Assembly: GCA_003550445.1 (NCBI GenBank)
Contig: PUKG01000218.1
Location: 1 to 9,141 of the forward strand
From: Halobacteroidaceae bacterium
GTDB taxonomy: Bacteria > Bacillota > Halanaerobiia > B1SED10-174
Reading direction: 5' to 3'
Length of the DNA stretch: 9,141 nucleotides
The notes below the pieces were generated by a model. The model was not told where the DNA came from and ran no database searches. It worked only from the letters and a program-made list of their open reading frames with translations. Positions 6,622 to 9,141 of the stretch are shown here, piece after piece (the stretch's first letter is position 1; each line of letters begins with the position of its first letter). The position numbers and the translations under genes were made by a program.

Positions 6622-7125
6622 ATGGAAAATAACGAATTAGGGCACTGCATTGCAATCATTTCAAAGTACTGGGGTACAAAAATCAATCATGAGGTTTCCC
6701 AATTTAATATTAATAAAACCCAGGTGGAAATTTTGGGGGTTCTTTTTTATTTTAAGGGTCTTTCCCAGAATGAACTGGGTGAAAAGCTTTTCCTTGATAA
6801 AATAACGGTAACCAAGAATTTACAGGGATTGATCAACCAGGGATTTGTTGAAAAAAAGAGATCTGAAGAAGATAGGCGGGTCAAGAGGCTTTTTTTGACA
6901 AAGAAAACCGAAGGGATTGGAAAAGAAATTAAGGCAATAATTAAGGATACGTCTTCAACTCTTACCCGGGGTTTTTCCCAGGAGGAAGAAAACGAACTAA
7001 TGAAACTTATGGGGAAGATGGTGCGGAATATTTTTGACGAGGTTTTTCAAAAAGGACAAATTTCTCGAGTGAACCGGAAAAATTGTTCTGAAACCACGGC
7101 AACGGGAAGCGAAGAACTTAAATAA
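6622..7125 (+). CDS. MarR-family transcriptional regulator
   Basis: This 167-residue cytoplasmic DNA-binding protein has a winged helix-turn-helix. The helix-turn-helix covers about residues 51-78 (LSQNELGEKLFLDKITVTKN and on), followed by the wing with the MarR hallmark EEDRRVKRLFLT (about 87-98). Flanking helices at both ends would form the dimer interface. The C-terminus has an extra polar tail of about 20 residues (RKNCSETTATG and on) not typical of the core family. It has its own promoter and is followed 13 nt later by two TolC-family genes, the classical arrangement of a ligand-responsive repressor controlling an efflux operon. Many MarR proteins repress their own operon and release DNA when they bind a toxic small molecule or are oxidised; a single cysteine near each end (C9, C154) is present, but redox sensing is not indicated. 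Family call is firm; ligand unknown. Confidence 0.9.
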   Translation: MENNELGHCIAIISKYWGTKINHEVSQFNINKTQVEILGVLFYFKGLSQNELGEKLFLDKITVTKNLQGLINQGFVEKKRSEEDRRVKRLFLTKKTEGIGKEIKAIIKDTSSTLTRGFSQEEENELMKLMGKMVRNIFDEVFQKGQISRVNRKNCSETTATGSEELK

Positions 7126-7132
7126 GGGGTGG
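7126..7132 (+). promoter_or_regulatory. Ribosome binding site supporting a TTG start
   Basis: GGGGTGG begins right after the marR-type stop codon and is 6 nt before the TTG at 7139. No in-frame ATG lies near enough to preserve the signal peptide, so the TTG is the likely start of the first TolC-like gene. Confidence 0.6.
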
Positions 7133-7138
7133 ATAATA

Positions 7139-8209
7139 TTGAACAACCTGTGGAAGTCATTATTTTTTTTACTGGCAGGGGTGTTATTTTTTTCAGGGGT
7201 AGCCTTCGCCCAGGATGAGCTTGAAGTCAATGAAGCCATAAACCTTGCCCTTGAAAACAGTATTGACCTGAGAATTTCAAAGATAGACCTGGATAATTCC
7301 CGCATAAATTATAAAAGAAATGAAGCGGATATTATGCGGACGGGCTCTCGGTATGCAGAACTGCAAAATGAACTGGGACTATTACAGGCTGAAAACAGCT
7401 TTACCCAGAGAGAAAACCAGCTCGTTCGGGATACAGCACGGATGTTTTTCCAGATAATCCTTTCTGAGATGGAACTGGAAAGGAAAGAAGTAACAATGGA
7501 GCTGGAAAAAAGGCGCCTTGATGAAGTTGAAAGACAGGTCCAGACAGGTCACAGGAGTCAATTGGATTTGATTCAGCAGCAGGGTAATTATAATAGTGCT
7601 GCTTTTGACCTGGAAGCAAGCCGACAGGACTTAATCCAGGACCGGGAGGAATTTAAATACAAACTGGGCCTGGAAGAACTTCCCCCACTGGACTCAGGGG
7701 CCCTGGGGCAGATTAATCCCAGGACAATTGACCTGGAGGAGTTTTTGGAAGAAGCCATCGCTGCTTCTATTGAAATAACTGTCAGGGAAAAGCAATTCGA
7801 ACTGGCGGAGATTGACCTGAACCGGGCAAAGGAGGTAACCACTCCGACCCTTGACCTGCAACAGAAGGAAAACGACCTGGAGGTCGCCAGGCTGAATATA
7901 ATTAAAACTGAACGGGATATCCAGCACCGTTTTCAACAAATGTACAATAGTTTTGTTCGGAGCAGAAATACCCTGCAGCTGGCGGTAGAAAGCCTGGAAG
8001 AAGCGGAAAAAAACCACGCCATAATCATCAGGCAGGAGGAATTGGGTCTTAGAACAACAAACGACCTTCTTTCATCCCGAATTTCTCTGATGGGGGCTCA
8101 ACAAAGCCTGGCTTCTTCAGTGAACAGCTATTACCTTATTTTGCTGGAAATCTTCGAAGCCATGGGTCGAAATTTGAAGGAGGTAGCCGATGAGATTCTG
8201 CAGAATTAA
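7139..8209 (+). CDS. TolC-family protein, short form apparently lacking the beta-barrel inserts
   Basis: This is an exported protein of 356 residues starting with TTG. The signal peptide covers residues 1-24 (hydrophobic core LFFLLAGVLFF, likely cleavage after AFA). The mature part contains two TolC-type alpha-helical repeats, about 28-180 and 198-345. Both carry the conserved pattern after the long helix: TGHRSQLDLIQQQ (136-148) with KLGL (175-178), and LGLRTTNDLLSSR (302-314) with AMGR (341-344). It is predicted to be almost entirely coiled coil. TolC proteins usually have 420-490 residues because each repeat also holds a beta hairpin; here the helices run on directly with no such segment (near 65-95 and 231-245). 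It may therefore be a periplasmic coiled-coil partner rather than a channel. It overlaps the next TolC-family gene by 20 nt. Family is clear; the channel role is doubtful. Confidence 0.8.
   Translation: MNNLWKSLFFLLAGVLFFSGVAFAQDELEVNEAINLALENSIDLRISKIDLDNSRINYKRNEADIMRTGSRYAELQNELGLLQAENSFTQRENQLVRDTARMFFQIILSEMELERKEVTMELEKRRLDEVERQVQTGHRSQLDLIQQQGNYNSAAFDLEASRQDLIQDREEFKYKLGLEELPPLDSGALGQINPRTIDLEEFLEEAIAASIEITVREKQFELAEIDLNRAKEVTTPTLDLQQKENDLEVARLNIIKTERDIQHRFQQMYNSFVRSRNTLQLAVESLEEAEKNHAIIIRQEELGLRTTNDLLSSRISLMGAQQSLASSVNSYYLILLEIFEAMGRNLKEVADEILQN
8177..8184 (+). promoter_or_regulatory. Near-ideal ribosome binding site inside the first TolC-like gene
   Basis: AAGGAGGT lies 5 nt before the ATG at 8190, inside the coding end of the upstream gene. 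It fixes the start of the second TolC-like gene and suggests coupled translation. Confidence 0.85.
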
Positions 8210-9141
8210 AACTTCCCTAGCTGCCTTTGCCTTATTGGTCGTGTTTTCAACCGGGGTTATTGGGGCAGAAGGGATGGACCTTGAAGAAATAGTGTACTGG
8301 GGTCTGGAAAATGCCCCGGCTCAAATAGAGATGAAAAATGAACTGGAAGGTGCAATCCGGGAGATAGAAAAAACCCTTGCCGGGGCCGGATGGCAGTTGA
8401 ATGTCAGGGGTTTGAGTAATATAGATCTGAAGGAAACAGAAATCCGACGTCAGCTGGTAAGCCTGAACCTGGGAAGGAATTTTGTTCCGGGAATAAACCT
8501 CCAGGGCAGCCTTTCCTACGGGAAAGGAATCAGCGGAATGGTTTCCGGGGAAGCGGAGTATAAACCGGATGTTAACCTGTCAGTGGGTTACAGGGTTTTC
8601 CCCAGGACTCCTTCTGCAACGGAAAGGGAGTTAATATCTCGAAAAGCCGCCCTGGAAAGGGTTCAAAATACCTTCTTACTGCGCCAATCCCAGAATATCC
8701 TGGCCTGGGTTGAGGACTATTTAACTCTTGCTCGCCAGGAAGAAAACCTGGAAAGCGCAAAGAAGAACCTTGCCCGGGTGGAGGAAGAACTTGAAGAGGT
8801 CCTCCGACGGAAAGATATTGGGGAAGCGGGGGAGTTAAACGAGATTGATTCCCGGGTTGCCCTTTTGAGAGCAGAGAATGCCGTAATAACCCTGGAACAG
8901 GCAGCTGCCAGAAACAGGGACTCCTTCTACAGGGCTCTGGGGCTTTCTAAAGATGCTGAGATTTTATTAAATGTAGATGCAGAGCTGGTTGGTGAACTCT
9001 GGGAATGGGTTGAAAGCTTCGACTTTGAGGAAATGGAAAGGGAAGAGAAGCTCGAGGCTGCGAAAAAAGCCAATCCCGAGTTCAAAAACCTTCAACTGGA
9101 ATTAGAGAGTTTTTCCCGGCAGGTGGAGTGGTTTGAAAAAG
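8190..9141 (+). CDS. TolC-family outer-membrane efflux protein, 3' truncated by window
   Basis: This open frame has no stop before the window end; 317 codons are present. The N-terminus is a signal peptide (MRFCRIKTS, then the core LAAFALLVVF, likely cleaved after residue 26, VIGA). A first helix follows (about 29-66, with LEEIVYWGLENAPAQIEMKN). Next is a region with alternating hydrophobic residues typical of beta strands (about 67-138, including INLQGSLSYGKG and VNLSVGYRVFP), then a long coiled coil (141-250) ending in YRALGLSKDAE, the usual end of a TolC repeat. The second repeat begins near residue 285 (KLEAAKKANPEFKNLQLELE) and is cut off. This member thus keeps a beta-hairpin insert that its upstream neighbour lacks, and is the better candidate for the outer-membrane channel. 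It overlaps the upstream gene by 20 nt, so both belong to one MarR-led operon. Adaptor (HlyD-type) and pump genes are expected downstream but not seen. Confidence 0.85.
   Translation, partial: MRFCRIKTSLAAFALLVVFSTGVIGAEGMDLEEIVYWGLENAPAQIEMKNELEGAIREIEKTLAGAGWQLNVRGLSNIDLKETEIRRQLVSLNLGRNFVPGINLQGSLSYGKGISGMVSGEAEYKPDVNLSVGYRVFPRTPSATERELISRKAALERVQNTFLLRQSQNILAWVEDYLTLARQEENLESAKKNLARVEEELEEVLRRKDIGEAGELNEIDSRVALLRAENAVITLEQAAARNRDSFYRALGLSKDAEILLNVDAELVGELWEWVESFDFEEMEREEKLEAAKKANPEFKNLQLELESFSRQVEWFEK

Noticed and set aside
7532..7550. Tandem copy of AGACAGGTC in the first TolC-like gene
   Set aside because: Two 9-bp copies one base apart fall within normal coding sequence (around QVQTG) and keep the helical pattern; too short to suggest a functional repeat.

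Overview
The window looks like ordinary chromosomal DNA from an anaerobic, Firmicutes-type bacterium that probably also has an outer membrane. The Firmicutes signal is an HPr with both the catalytic His15 and the regulatory Ser46 site, strong AGGAGG-type ribosome binding sites, a BMP-type nucleoside permease pair and a nickel-pincer LarA. The outer-membrane signal is two consecutive TolC-family genes with signal peptides. A diderm Firmicute such as a Halanaerobiales-like lineage would fit, and HPr and Enzyme I are rather acidic, but the lineage is inference. All genes lie on the + strand. I see no tRNA, rRNA, CRISPR array, insertion sequence or phage gene.

Layout. (1) 1-1252: the end of a purine-nucleoside/BMP-type ABC importer operon, with the C-terminal part of one permease (NupP/YufP-like) and a complete second permease (NupQ/YufQ-like). 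(2) 1253-1445: a 193-bp leader with a weak terminator-like fold, a possible promoter and small inverted repeats. (3) 1446-2555: a saccharopine-dehydrogenase-family NAD(P)-binding oxidoreductase of unknown substrate, closed by a clear Rho-independent terminator. (4) 2714-6421: a tightly packed four-gene unit, larA (nickel-dependent 2-hydroxyacid racemase), a DUF523/TudS-type Fe-S desulfidase, ptsH (HPr) and ptsI (Enzyme I). Junctions are a 14-nt overlap, a 6-nt gap and a 1-nt overlap, and a strong terminator follows. (5) 6622-9141: an efflux-type unit starting with a MarR regulator behind its own promoter, then two tandem TolC-family genes; the second runs off the window end.

How they work together. 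The nup genes import nucleosides. LarA interconverts a 2-hydroxyacid such as D/L-lactate, and HPr/Enzyme I feed phosphate from PEP to sugar PTS permeases and, through Ser46, could carry carbon-catabolite signals. The MarR-TolC-TolC block resembles a drug-responsive efflux operon whose adaptor and pump genes would lie just beyond the window.

The most unusual point is that the first TolC-family protein keeps both helical repeats but seems to lack the beta-hairpin inserts that form the outer-membrane barrel, while its overlapping neighbour keeps at least the first one. The next is the co-operonic placement of LarA, a sulfur-handling DUF523 protein and the general PTS proteins. I found no clearly undescribed defence or mobile system here.
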